Assembly: GCA_004555535.1 (NCBI GenBank) | Contig: SFHU01000124.1 | Coordinates: 1-16,185, forward strand | DNA: 16,185 nt | Source: Clostridiales bacterium | GTDB lineage: Bacteria; Bacillota; Clostridia; Christensenellales; Aristaeellaceae | Direction of reading: 5' to 3' | Shown: positions 1 through 6,389 of the stretch, piece by piece | Numbering within the stretch: the first letter of the stretch is position 1 | How the letters are laid out: each line of letters starts with the position of its first letter | Notes under the pieces: model-generated | What the model saw: only the letters and a program-made list of their open reading frames with translations | What the model was told of the DNA's origin: nothing | The model's database searches: none | Made by a program: the position numbers and the translations under genes

Positions 1-296
1 TACTCAAACATGCTTGCAACAGCGTCTGCAATATCCATAATATCAAAATAATGGGTCGCAGTCAGCTTTGAAAAGCGCCGGGCGGCAAGGTCCAGATAAC
101 GAACCTGTTCACAGAGAACAATGCCCTCTACTTCTGAATCCTTCAGCTCGATATGCAGCGGGCCGACAGCCGCCTTTTTCATGATCGGGCAGACGATGGC
201 CTTCCCGCTCTGATTAAAATAGTTGTTGCTGACCACGATGACGGGCATCTGTATGCCTTCTATCTTGAGAAGATCACCCTGCTCGACGCTCGCCAT
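1..296 (-). CDS. mazF: MazF/PemK-family toxin (mRNA interferase), 3' end at window edge
   Basis: The frame reads 98 codons from ATG (296-294) to the window edge, where a partial TA? codon could be the stop or a Tyr, so the protein is complete or nearly so. I see the family pattern in order: an N-terminal QGDLLKIEG strand, PVIVVSNN (residues 18-25), IVCPI (34-38), and EGIVLCEQVRYLDLAARRF near residues 61-79. Family knowledge: MazF/PemK toxins are small sequence-specific endoribonucleases that halt translation unless bound by a MazE-type antitoxin. The start overlaps the antitoxin stop by one base (TGATG), which fits translational coupling and a two-gene operon. The length is slightly below the 105-115 aa usual for the family. 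Cleavage specificity cannot be read from the sequence. Confidence 0.9.
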   Translation of the reverse strand, partial: MASVEQGDLLKIEGIQMPVIVVSNNYFNQSGKAIVCPIMKKAAVGPLHIELKDSEVEGIVLCEQVRYLDLAARRFSKLTATHYFDIMDIADAVASMFE

Positions 297-538
297 CACC
301 ACACCTCATTTCCCTTTGGATCACCCCAAGTCACTTCTTCGGAGAGGTTGAGGCTTCCTCCAAACTCCTCCGCTCGCTCCTTCAGCGTGCGATGATGAAA
401 GCTCTTGCGAAGGACGATTTTCCCCTCGCTCGCCTCAGCGATCAGCACATCATCCGGTTTCATGCCGGCAGAGGCAAGAAACTCCCGTGAAAAGCGAACG
501 CCCTGACTGTTGCCCCACGGCTTGAGCGAAACCTGCAT
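296..538 (-). CDS. mazE: MazE-type antitoxin (AbrB/SpoVT fold)
   Basis: 80 aa. The N-terminus (LKPWGNSQGVRFSREFL, residues 5-21) is the classic swapped-hairpin DNA-binding domain of AbrB/MazE proteins (WGNS motif). The acidic tail with TWGDPKGNEVW at the C-terminus resembles the toxin-wrapping peptide of MazE proteins. The frame stays open upstream to 622, but I place the start at 538 because AGGAGG sits 8 nt before this ATG and the upstream part is the promoter. Role by family knowledge: it neutralises the downstream toxin and represses its own operon. The stop overlaps the toxin start by one base. The promoter and a perfect palindrome lie directly upstream. Confidence 0.92.
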   Translation of the reverse strand: MQVSLKPWGNSQGVRFSREFLASAGMKPDDVLIAEASEGKIVLRKSFHHRTLKERAEEFGGSLNLSEEVTWGDPKGNEVW

Positions 539-558
539 ACTTGCGTCCTCCTTTTTCA

Positions 559-597
559 GTTTATACAAAGTATAAACCATTCGCAGCACATCGTCAA
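559..597 (-). promoter_or_regulatory. mazEF promoter with overlapping palindromic operator
   Basis: Reading the minus strand, a -35 TTGACG (597-592) and a -10 TATACT (574-569) are separated by exactly 17 bp. A perfect inverted repeat GTTTATAC-AAA-GTATAAAC (559-577) covers the -10 box, so a bound repressor would block polymerase. The antitoxin RBS follows about 10 nt downstream. I infer that this is the MazE or MazEF autoregulatory site. Confidence 0.8.
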
Positions 598-908
598 TGG
601 GTATTCCAACCAATCCCATCAACGCTCATTCTCTGATATGCTTTCGATCCTCAATTACAGACGGATAATGAATCCCTTTGATAGCATAGTTCCTGCTTTC
701 AAATGACGGAAAATGAACGTCGGTACACTCCTGCCCCATCACTTTGGGGTGAAAATGGCTTTCCGGCGGCATAGCTCTCTGTCCGCCAACGTATCTTTCG
801 CATCAGTTTGAAATCAGTTTGATTTGTACGTGGTAGGCAACCTTGCTTTTAATTCTTCCTTTTGCGTCCTCGCGGTTGAAATTAAACCTTCGTCCGGTTA
901 ACATAGGC
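598..908. other. AT-richer stretch without a convincing gene
   Basis: This gap between the mazEF promoter and the SASP remnant is visibly less GC-rich than the rest of the window. On the minus strand a 48-codon frame (ATG 772 to TGA 626) ends just before the mazEF promoter. Its predicted product contains HFHPKVMGQE and RNYAIKGIHYP, has only a poor ribosome site, and belongs to no family I recognise. It could be a small gene, a remnant or chance. I see no transposase or clear terminal repeats. Confidence 0.4.
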
Positions 909-959
909 AAGCGCCTCATCGAGCAGGCCGAGCACCAGATGGCCGGTCAGAGCTTCTAA
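900..959 (+). pseudogene. 3' remnant of a second alpha/beta-type SASP gene
   Basis: The last 17 codons before TAA (957-959) read KRLIEQAEHQMAGQSF after a Gly. The KRLIEQAE block is identical in protein, and over 24 consecutive bases (909-932) identical in DNA, to the end of the intact SASP downstream (1249-1272). Upstream of about 905 the similarity stops, the composition changes, and there is no start codon before an in-frame TAG at 834. I read this as the stump of a tandem SASP paralogue whose 5' part was lost or replaced. Confidence 0.75.
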
Positions 960-1011
960 GGGCATCCTGCCCCGGCAAGGGGATTGTTGAGAAGAAAGGG
1001 GATCATCCACG

Positions 1012-1293
1012 ATGTATCAGAACCAGAACCAGAATCAGGGCGCCGGCTTCGGCGCGCAGCAGCAGCAGCAGGGCGCGCAGCAGCAGAACACCTCCCGCAG
1101 CGGCCGCACCGTCGTGCCGGAGGCCAAGGGCGCGCTCAACCAGATGAAGTATGAGATCGCCAGCGAGCTGGGCATCAATCTCAAGCAGGGCTACAACGGC
1201 GACCTGCCGTCCCGTCAGGCCGGCTACATCGGCGGCTACATGACCAAGCGCCTCATCGAGCAGGCCGAGCGCTCCATGAGCGGCAAGGCGTAA
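1012..1293 (+). CDS. alpha/beta-type small acid-soluble spore protein
   Basis: 93 aa. Family knowledge: alpha/beta SASPs coat and protect DNA in the dormant spore and are degraded by the Gpr protease at germination. The conserved core starts near residue 40 (ALNQMKYEIASELGI). Its YEIASE region is the usual Gpr cleavage zone, and the second helix region (GYIGGYMTKRLIEQAE) is the other family signature. Unusually, residues 1-30 are Gln/Asn-rich, with QN repeats and a run of five Q, whereas typical SASPs have only about 10 residues before the core. An AAAGGGG ribosome site lies 10 nt before the ATG. I did not recognise a confident sigma-G promoter. The gene ends at a strong two-way terminator. 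Confidence 0.93.
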   Translation: MYQNQNQNQGAGFGAQQQQQGAQQQNTSRSGRTVVPEAKGALNQMKYEIASELGINLKQGYNGDLPSRQAGYIGGYMTKRLIEQAERSMSGKA

Positions 1294-1315
1294 CCCGGAA
1301 GATCAGCAAAATCAA

Positions 1316-1354
1316 CAGGATGCCGCGGGAAACAGCCTTTCCCGCGGCATCCTG
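1316..1354. terminator. Two-way terminator between SASP and the CmpB-like gene
   Basis: A perfect 17-bp stem (1316-1332 with 1338-1354) encloses a 5-nt loop CAGCC. On the plus side it is followed by a broken T tract (1359-1369). It lies between two convergent genes, 22 nt after the SASP stop and 7 nt before the last codon of the minus-strand gene, so it probably ends both transcripts. Confidence 0.85.
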
Positions 1355-1361
1355 CTCCTGT

Positions 1362-2396
1362 TTATTTTTCCGCTTCCACTTCCAATTCTTCTTCCATCTC
1401 CGCCCCGGTGATCTCCTCGCTGAATTCGGCGTTGGCGAAGATCCGCTGCATCCGTTCGTCGGGGTAGTGCTCGTCGAAATACGCCTCCATCGCGCTGCCC
1501 GCCGGGACGCCCTTCTGGCGCTCCGTCCAGCGCAGCGAGGTCAGCATGGTCATCACGGAGTTGAACACCATGAACAAAAGCAGCGCCCAGGTCAGCGCCT
1601 TGCCCAGCCGGTTTGGAATCTTCAGAATCCACTTCGCCATGCGCGGATAGATGTCCTTGATCCAGAAGATGCCCAGAATGCCCCAGAAGATCGAATACAG
1701 CAGGCAGATGCGGCCGTTGAGGTTGTAGGGCATGTTGCTGTAATCCCACGACGTCGTGCCGAAGACCAGCTCCTGAAACAAGGAGCAGCCGTATTCAATC
1801 ACGGAGCCGACGATGAAGCCGCCCACAAACGAGAAGATGCGGCCCCGGTTGCGGAAGCGGTACAGCGCCAGGGACAGCGCCAGCGCGCCGATGCCGTAGA
1901 CGAGGTTGAACGGCCCGTAGATCAGGCCCACGCGGCTCTCGAAGTGGCCCCGCTGCAGATAGCAGTACAGCGTCTCGAGCACGACGCCCAGAAAGCAGCC
2001 GATGAAGAACACCCAGAAGAGCTTGTAAAAGGAAATGCCCTGCGCGAAATGGCGCGATTTCCGCTCCTGATAGTCGATTTCCGCGTTGGTCGGCGCGACC
2101 GGCAGCAGATGAATCTTCCGGCTCCTGCGCTTTTCGCTGCGCTGCTCCTCCTTGAGGCGCGTCTCCACCTCGTCCACGGCCGCGGAAGCGAGCTTGAGCT
2201 TCTGGCTGAGCATGTCGCGCGTCTGGCGCATGTAGGTGAGCTGCTCGTTAATCTGCGCGTAGAGCGCCTCGCGCTCCCCCTCCGTCATCCGCTCATCCGA
2301 GGAGAGCCTGTCCATCTGCGCATACAGCTTGCGCCGGGACTCCTCCTCGATCTGCGCCATCTGCGCGCGCAGCGCTTCGATTTTCTCTTTGGTCAT
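1362..2396 (-). CDS. Putative ABC-transporter type IV (CmpB-like) membrane protein
   Basis: 344 aa from the ATG at 2396. I prefer this to the in-frame ATG at 2420 because GGAGGA lies 6 nt before it and the 2420 start has no ribosome site. Residues 1-90 are charged and predicted to be helical or coiled-coil, with many E, K, Q and R and the repeat-like AQMAQIEEE and YAQINEQL. Then come about five membrane segments (around 123-147, 155-179, 187-212, 229-250, 267-288) and an acidic cytoplasmic tail. The block FFIGCFLGVVLETLYCYL, RVGLIYGPFNLVYGIGAL and FVGGFIVGSVIEYG matches the PF06541 family (ABC_trans_CmpB). The function of that family is not firmly known, and no ATPase partner is present here. 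Confidence 0.8.
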   Translation of the reverse strand: MTKEKIEALRAQMAQIEEESRRKLYAQMDRLSSDERMTEGEREALYAQINEQLTYMRQTRDMLSQKLKLASAAVDEVETRLKEEQRSEKRRSRKIHLLPVAPTNAEIDYQERKSRHFAQGISFYKLFWVFFIGCFLGVVLETLYCYLQRGHFESRVGLIYGPFNLVYGIGALALSLALYRFRNRGRIFSFVGGFIVGSVIEYGCSLFQELVFGTTSWDYSNMPYNLNGRICLLYSIFWGILGIFWIKDIYPRMAKWILKIPNRLGKALTWALLLFMVFNSVMTMLTSLRWTERQKGVPAGSAMEAYFDEHYPDERMQRIFANAEFSEEITGAEMEEELEVEAEK

Positions 2397-2434
2397 GCCC
2401 GCTCCTCCGTTTCTCCCCATTTCTTTTCGCAGGC

Positions 2435-2440
2435 ATTATA
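2435..2440 (-). promoter_or_regulatory. -10 box of the CmpB-like gene
   Basis: The minus strand carries a perfect TATAAT at 2440-2435 in an otherwise GC-rich gap, about 40 nt before the chosen start codon. I see no good -35 at the right distance, so strength and exact class are uncertain. Confidence 0.5.
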
Positions 2441-2515
2441 CCATAAAGAGGCGCATTGCGCACCGTTTCCACTCCAATTTCCCGCTTTTCCCAAAGCTGC
2501 AGGCCCCGTCCGCCG

Positions 2516-2860
2516 TCACGGCGCATCCTCCAGCTCAAGGACGCCGATATCCTCTCCGGCCAGGAAGACGCGCAGGCGCTCCGCGTTCAGGCCTTCGCGC
2601 ACCCTCTGCAGGCAGCGCTCCTCCTCCCCGCTCAGCTCAAGGCTTCCGTCCGGATGCCCGAAGATCACCCACCCCTGCGCGCAGTCCCGCGCCGGATGGA
2701 GCTCCCTTCCTCCGAACAGCGTGTCAAACAGGCGGATGCCGGTCATCATGCCGTCGCTGTCGAGCAGAGCAACCGCCGTCACCGGCGTATAGAGCTCCAT
2801 CAGCAGCGACTGCGCGAGCTCCTGCGGTGTCGTCCGGATTCTGTACGCTCTTTTGTCCAT
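2516..2860 (-). CDS. Small protein resembling a degenerate RadC-type JAB domain
   Basis: 114 aa from the ATG at 2860. The ATG two codons earlier (2866) sits right on the AAGGAAGG ribosome site, which leaves 2860 with a proper 6-nt spacing. The order of elements resembles the JAB (MPN) domain of RadC: a strand AVALLDSDG (29-37), then LFDTLFGGRELHP (44-56) like the RadC stretch before its HPRE, then VIFGHPDGSLELSGEE (65-80), which lines up with the zinc motif HxHPSGD...PSxED. In this alignment the first His is Phe67, the Asp after the Gly is Ser73 and the last ligand Asp is Glu80, so a metallopeptidase or zinc role is unlikely. The relationship is my own pattern match, not a search result. It could also be an unrelated hypothetical protein. 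It is transcribed divergently from the TetR gene. Confidence 0.6.
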   Translation of the reverse strand: MDKRAYRIRTTPQELAQSLLMELYTPVTAVALLDSDGMMTGIRLFDTLFGGRELHPARDCAQGWVIFGHPDGSLELSGEEERCLQRVREGLNAERLRVFLAGEDIGVLELEDAP

Positions 2861-3019
2861 TTCCATCCTTCCTTTTGTGCGGTTATCCCCGTTTTTCGTG
2901 TTTCCCGGCGTTGCCGCTGTGTGCTTTGCGCCGCGTCTACCGGCATTGTACGCGCTCTGCGCCCCGGAAAAAAACGGCCTGTAAGCACTTTTTCGGCAAT
3001 GACCCATCCCTTTACGCGC

Positions 3020-3048
3020 TTGACGGACGGCACAAAAGCGTCTAAACT
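3020..3048 (+). promoter_or_regulatory. Promoter of the TetR-family gene
   Basis: TTGACG (3020-3025) and TAAACT (3043-3048) are separated by exactly 17 bp. The start codon follows 26 nt later, with GGAGG in between. It is a good sigma-A type promoter. Confidence 0.7.
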
Positions 3049-3073
3049 GAAGCTACGCAAAGGAGGGCGTGCC

Positions 3074-3637
3074 ATGTCCAACATGACAAAACGGATGCTT
3101 TCCGCATCGCTCAAAAAGCTGCTGTCACAAAAGACGCTCGACAACATCACCATTCAGGATATCACGGATGACGCCGAGGTGAGCCGCAAGACCTTCTATT
3201 ATCACTTTCAGGACATCTATGATCTGCTCAATTACACGCTGACCGAGGATACCCGCCGCCTGCTCGACACGGAGATCACCCGCGACAACTGGGTCGACTG
3301 CCTGCGCAAGCTCCTCATCTACAGCCAGAAGGAGCGGATGGTCGTGCTCAACACGTTCCATTCCATTCAGCGCAGCACGCTGGAAGCCGAGTTCACCCGA
3401 TGGCTGAGCCCCATCATCGCCAGCCTGCTCGCCAGCCAGCCCGGCTCGGAGCGCATCCCCGAGGAGGACAGGGATTTTCTCATCAACATCTTCTCCTATG
3501 GCCTGTGCGGCATGATTCTGCGCTGGATCGGGGAGGGCATGACGGGCGACATTGAGAAGATGCTCAGCCTGATCGAGCGCTTCTTCTCCGGCAGCCTGGA
3601 GGATCTTGTCCGTCGCTACACGCGCACGGCGCCGTAA
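3074..3637 (+). CDS. TetR/AcrR-family transcriptional regulator
   Basis: 187 aa, with GGAGG 7 nt before the ATG. The N-terminal domain is a clear TetR helix-turn-helix: LSQKTLDNITIQDITDD (17-33), then AEVSRKTFYYHFQDIYDLL (34-52), with the family's FYYHF recognition element. The C-terminal half, including FLINIFSYGLCGMILRWI (135-152), resembles the TetR_C_8 type found with DhaS-like regulators in Clostridia. The ligand is unknown. A divergent small gene lies upstream and the radical SAM-metK-degV run lies downstream after a terminator, so either could be a target along with its own promoter. Confidence 0.9.
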   Translation: MSNMTKRMLSASLKKLLSQKTLDNITIQDITDDAEVSRKTFYYHFQDIYDLLNYTLTEDTRRLLDTEITRDNWVDCLRKLLIYSQKERMVVLNTFHSIQRSTLEAEFTRWLSPIIASLLASQPGSERIPEEDRDFLINIFSYGLCGMILRWIGEGMTGDIEKMLSLIERFFSGSLEDLVRRYTRTAP

Positions 3638-3675
3638 CGCCTCGTCTTCTCAAATCCACCCATTTGTGTCAGTTT

Positions 3676-3740
3676 TGCCCAGATTGCGGTCAGTCGTTTC
3701 CAATTCGGACATTGACCGCGATCTGGGCATTTTCTTTTTG
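3676..3740 (+). terminator. Terminator after the TetR-family gene
   Basis: A 17-bp stem (3676-3692 with 3713-3729, one G-U pair) with a 20-nt loop is followed by TTTTCTTTTT. The loop has a further GTC/GAC pairing. It begins 38 nt after the TetR stop codon. The large loop is unusual for a simple terminator, so a role as regulated leader structure is not excluded. Confidence 0.75.
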
Positions 3741-3752
3741 CCCGCCCCTTTT

Positions 3753-3758
3753 TATAAT
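3753..3758 (+). promoter_or_regulatory. Probable -10 box of the radical SAM-metK-degV run
   Basis: TATAAT occurs just after the TetR terminator and about 90 nt before the radical SAM start codon. The -35 at 17 bp is weak (TTTTCT). A GC-rich hairpin (GGAGCGC-GG-GCGCTCC, 3785-3800) lies in the leader. No known riboswitch consensus is visible. Confidence 0.5.
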
Positions 3759-3848
3759 CGCCTTATCCGATGCGGACAGGCCTTGGAGCGCGGGCGCTCC
3801 GGGCCGGAAGCATGACCCCATTCTTCATTTTCAAAAGGAGCATATTTC

Positions 3849-5231
3849 ATGGGCATTTCCAATTCCGTCAAGAAACTGACGCTGAACACCGCCTTTTCCT
3901 ACCTGGAAAAGAACCCCGAGGAGAACGCGCCCAAGCTGATGGCCTGGGTGGACAAGCTCGCCGGCAGCGGCCCCGACAGCTTTGAGTCCCAGCGCGCCGC
4001 CGTGCGCAAGGTCATCAACGACCCGGACAACAACATGCACAGGCTCGTCATGGATATCCTCAAGGAGACCGACAACGGCGTGCTCAAGGCGACCTTCCAG
4101 AATTTCTTTCTCAACGCCAACATCATCGGCTGGCCGATTCAGGAGGAGAACCGCAAAAAGTACGGCTGCAACATCCCCTGGGCCATCCTGCTGGACCCGA
4201 CCTCGGCCTGCAACCTGCACTGCACCGGCTGCTGGGCCGCGGAATACGGCAACAGGCTCAACCTGACGTTTGACGAGATCGACTCCATCATCACGCAGGG
4301 CAAGGCGCTGGGCGTGTACATGTACATCTACACCGGCGGCGAGCCGCTCGTGCGCAAGAGGGACCTGATCGCCCTATGCAACAAGCACAGCGACTGCCAG
4401 TTCCTCTCCTTCACCAATGGCACGCTCATCGACGAGGAATTCGCCGACGAGATGCTCCGCGTCAAGAACTTCATCCCGGCCATCAGCCTGGAGGGCTTCG
4501 AGGAGGCCACCGACGGCCGGCGCGGCAACGGCGTCTACCAGAAAGCCACGCGCGCCATGCAGATCCTGCACGACAAGCACCTGCCCTTCGGCCTCTCCTC
4601 CTGCTACACCAGCGCCAACATCGATTCCATCGCCTCGGAGGAATTCATCGACTACATCTGCGGCCTGGGCGCGCGCTTCATCTGGTATTTCCATTATATG
4701 CCCGTCGGCAACGACGCCGCGCCGCAGCTGCTGCCCAACCCCGAGCAGCGCGAGTACATGTACCACCGCATCCGCGAGATCCGCTCGACCAAGCCGATCT
4801 TCGCGATGGACTTCCAGAACGACGGCGAGTATGTCGGCGGCTGCATCGCCGGCGGCCGGCGCTATCTGCACATCAACGCCAACGGCGATGTCGACCCCTG
4901 CGTGTTCATCCACTACTCCAACGCGAACATCCGCGAGGTCAGCCTGCTCGACGCGCTGCGCTCCCCGATCTTCATGGCCTATCACGACGGCCAGCCCTTC
5001 AACGACAACATGCTTCGCCCCTGCCCGATGCTCGAAAACCCGGAGCAGCTGCGCGAGATCGTCGAAAAGACCGGCGCGCACTCGACCGACCCGCAGTCGC
5101 CGGAGAGCGCCGATCACCTGTGCAGCAAGTGCGACGAATACGCGCAGAACTGGAAGCCGGCGGCGGAGCGCCTCTGGAGCTGCAGCCACAACTGCGCCTC
5201 CTGCGCCGAGGCCTGCAGCAAGGAGGCCTGA
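3849..5231 (+). CDS. Radical SAM protein with SPASM-like and Cys-rich C-terminus
   Basis: 460 aa, with AAAAGGAG 8 nt before the ATG. After an N-terminal helical region of about 105 residues, the radical SAM core begins with WAILLDPTSACNLHCTGCW. C121, C125 and C128 form the CxxxCxxC site that binds the 4Fe-4S cluster, and GGEP (163-166) is the SAM-contacting motif. Later cysteines C332, C351 and C392 fall in a SPASM-like auxiliary cluster region (GGCIAGGRRYLHINANGD, then DPCVFIH, then RPCPM). The last 36 residues hold six more cysteines (C425, C428, C445, C449, C452, C456), a CxxC plus a CxxxCxxCxxxC set. Family knowledge: such proteins do SAM-dependent radical chemistry, and SPASM members often modify peptides or proteins. 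The substrate is unknown and no precursor peptide is evident here. metK follows after 3 nt. Confidence 0.88.
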   Translation: MGISNSVKKLTLNTAFSYLEKNPEENAPKLMAWVDKLAGSGPDSFESQRAAVRKVINDPDNNMHRLVMDILKETDNGVLKATFQNFFLNANIIGWPIQEENRKKYGCNIPWAILLDPTSACNLHCTGCWAAEYGNRLNLTFDEIDSIITQGKALGVYMYIYTGGEPLVRKRDLIALCNKHSDCQFLSFTNGTLIDEEFADEMLRVKNFIPAISLEGFEEATDGRRGNGVYQKATRAMQILHDKHLPFGLSSCYTSANIDSIASEEFIDYICGLGARFIWYFHYMPVGNDAAPQLLPNPEQREYMYHRIREIRSTKPIFAMDFQNDGEYVGGCIAGGRRYLHINANGDVDPCVFIHYSNANIREVSLLDALRSPIFMAYHDGQPFNDNMLRPCPMLENPEQLREIVEKTGAHSTDPQSPESADHLCSKCDEYAQNWKPAAERLWSCSHNCASCAEACSKEA

Positions 5232-5234
5232 GCC

Positions 5235-6386
5235 ATGACGACCTTCTTCACCTCCGAAAGCGTCACCAAGGGCCATCCCGACAAGGTATGCGACCAGATC
5301 GCCGACGCGATTCTCGACGCCATCCTCGCCAAGGATCCCGCCGCTCACGTCGCCTGCGAGGTCACGGCCATCCCCGACGCCGTGCATATCTTCGGCGAGA
5401 TCACCACGCTCGCCCGGGTCGACTATGAGGCCATCGCCCGCGAAACGATCCGCCGCATCGGCTACACGGAGCCGGGCCGCGGCTTTGACGCGGATACCTG
5501 CCGCGTCACCGTCGACCTGCATGAGCAGTCCCCCGACATCAACATGGGCGTCAGCCGCGCCGATGCCGAGGACGAGGGGGCCGGCGACCAGGGCATGATG
5601 TTTGGCTACGCCTGCCGCGAGACTGAGAGCCTCATGCCCCTGCCCATCGAGCTGGCGCATGCGCTCACGCGCCGCCTGGCCTATGTCCGCGAAAACTGCA
5701 TCATCCCTGAGCTGCTGCCCGACGGCAAGGCGCAGGTGACCGTGCAGTACGACGATGGAAGGCCCGTGCGCGTGGACGCCGTCGTCGTCTCCACGCAGCA
5801 CACGGAGGCCATCACGGAAAGCGAGCTGCGCACGCAGGTCATCGACGAGGTCATCGGCCACGCGATTCCCGAGGGTCTGCTCGACGAGCACACGCGCATC
5901 TTCGTCAACCCGACCGGACGCTTCCTGATCGGCGGGCCCGCCGGCGACAGCGGCCTAACCGGCCGCAAGCTGATCGTGGACACCTACGGCGGCTACGCCC
6001 GCCACGGCGGCGGCGCCTTCTCCGGCAAGGATCCCAGCAAGGTCGACCGGAGCGCCAGCTACATGGCGCGCTGGCTGGCCAAGAACGTCGTCGCCGCCGG
6101 TCTGGCCGACCGCTGCGAGATCCAGCTGAGCTACGCCATCGGCGTCGCGGAGCCGGTCTCCGTCCTGGCGGACACCTTCGGCACAGGCCGTCTGCCGGAC
6201 AGCGAAATCGCCGAGCTGCTGCGCAGATGCGTCGACCTGCGGCCCAACGCGATCATCCGCCGCTTCGGCCTGCGCGCGCCGATCTATTCCCCCGTCTCCT
6301 GCTACGGCCACTTCGGCGCCAACGCGAAAGCCATGCCGTGGGAGCAGACCGATCTCGCCGGCGCGCTCCGCTCCGGCCAGGAATGA
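5235..6386 (+). CDS. metK: S-adenosylmethionine synthetase
   Basis: 383 aa, close to the usual 385-400. It makes S-adenosylmethionine from ATP and methionine in the cytoplasm. All signatures are present: GHPDK (13-17, ATP site), GAGDQG (115-120) followed by MMFGYA, GPAGDSGLTGRK (234-245), and the glycine-rich P-loop-like GGGAFSGKDPSKVDRSA (258-274). An AAGGAGG site lies within the end of the radical SAM gene, and only 3 nt separate the two, so they are very probably co-transcribed. This would tie SAM supply to a SAM-using enzyme. Whether this is the only metK of the genome cannot be seen. Confidence 0.97.
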   Translation: MTTFFTSESVTKGHPDKVCDQIADAILDAILAKDPAAHVACEVTAIPDAVHIFGEITTLARVDYEAIARETIRRIGYTEPGRGFDADTCRVTVDLHEQSPDINMGVSRADAEDEGAGDQGMMFGYACRETESLMPLPIELAHALTRRLAYVRENCIIPELLPDGKAQVTVQYDDGRPVRVDAVVVSTQHTEAITESELRTQVIDEVIGHAIPEGLLDEHTRIFVNPTGRFLIGGPAGDSGLTGRKLIVDTYGGYARHGGGAFSGKDPSKVDRSASYMARWLAKNVVAAGLADRCEIQLSYAIGVAEPVSVLADTFGTGRLPDSEIAELLRRCVDLRPNAIIRRFGLRAPIYSPVSCYGHFGANAKAMPWEQTDLAGALRSGQE

Positions 6387-6389
6387 GCC

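Noticed and set aside
1012..1095. CAG/CAGAAC repeats as a repeat array or CRISPR-like element
   Set aside because: They are in-frame codons of the Q/N-rich start of the SASP protein and have no spacer structure.
3641..3848. SAM or methionine riboswitch or T-box before the radical SAM-metK run
   Set aside because: The leader has only a terminator and one short GC hairpin. No T-box motif or SAM-riboswitch core was recognisable.
4374..5891. 505-codon open frame on the minus strand across radical SAM and metK
   Set aside because: Same cause: mirror frame of two certain genes, no ribosome site, and a composition dominated by A, D, V, R and L without domain features.
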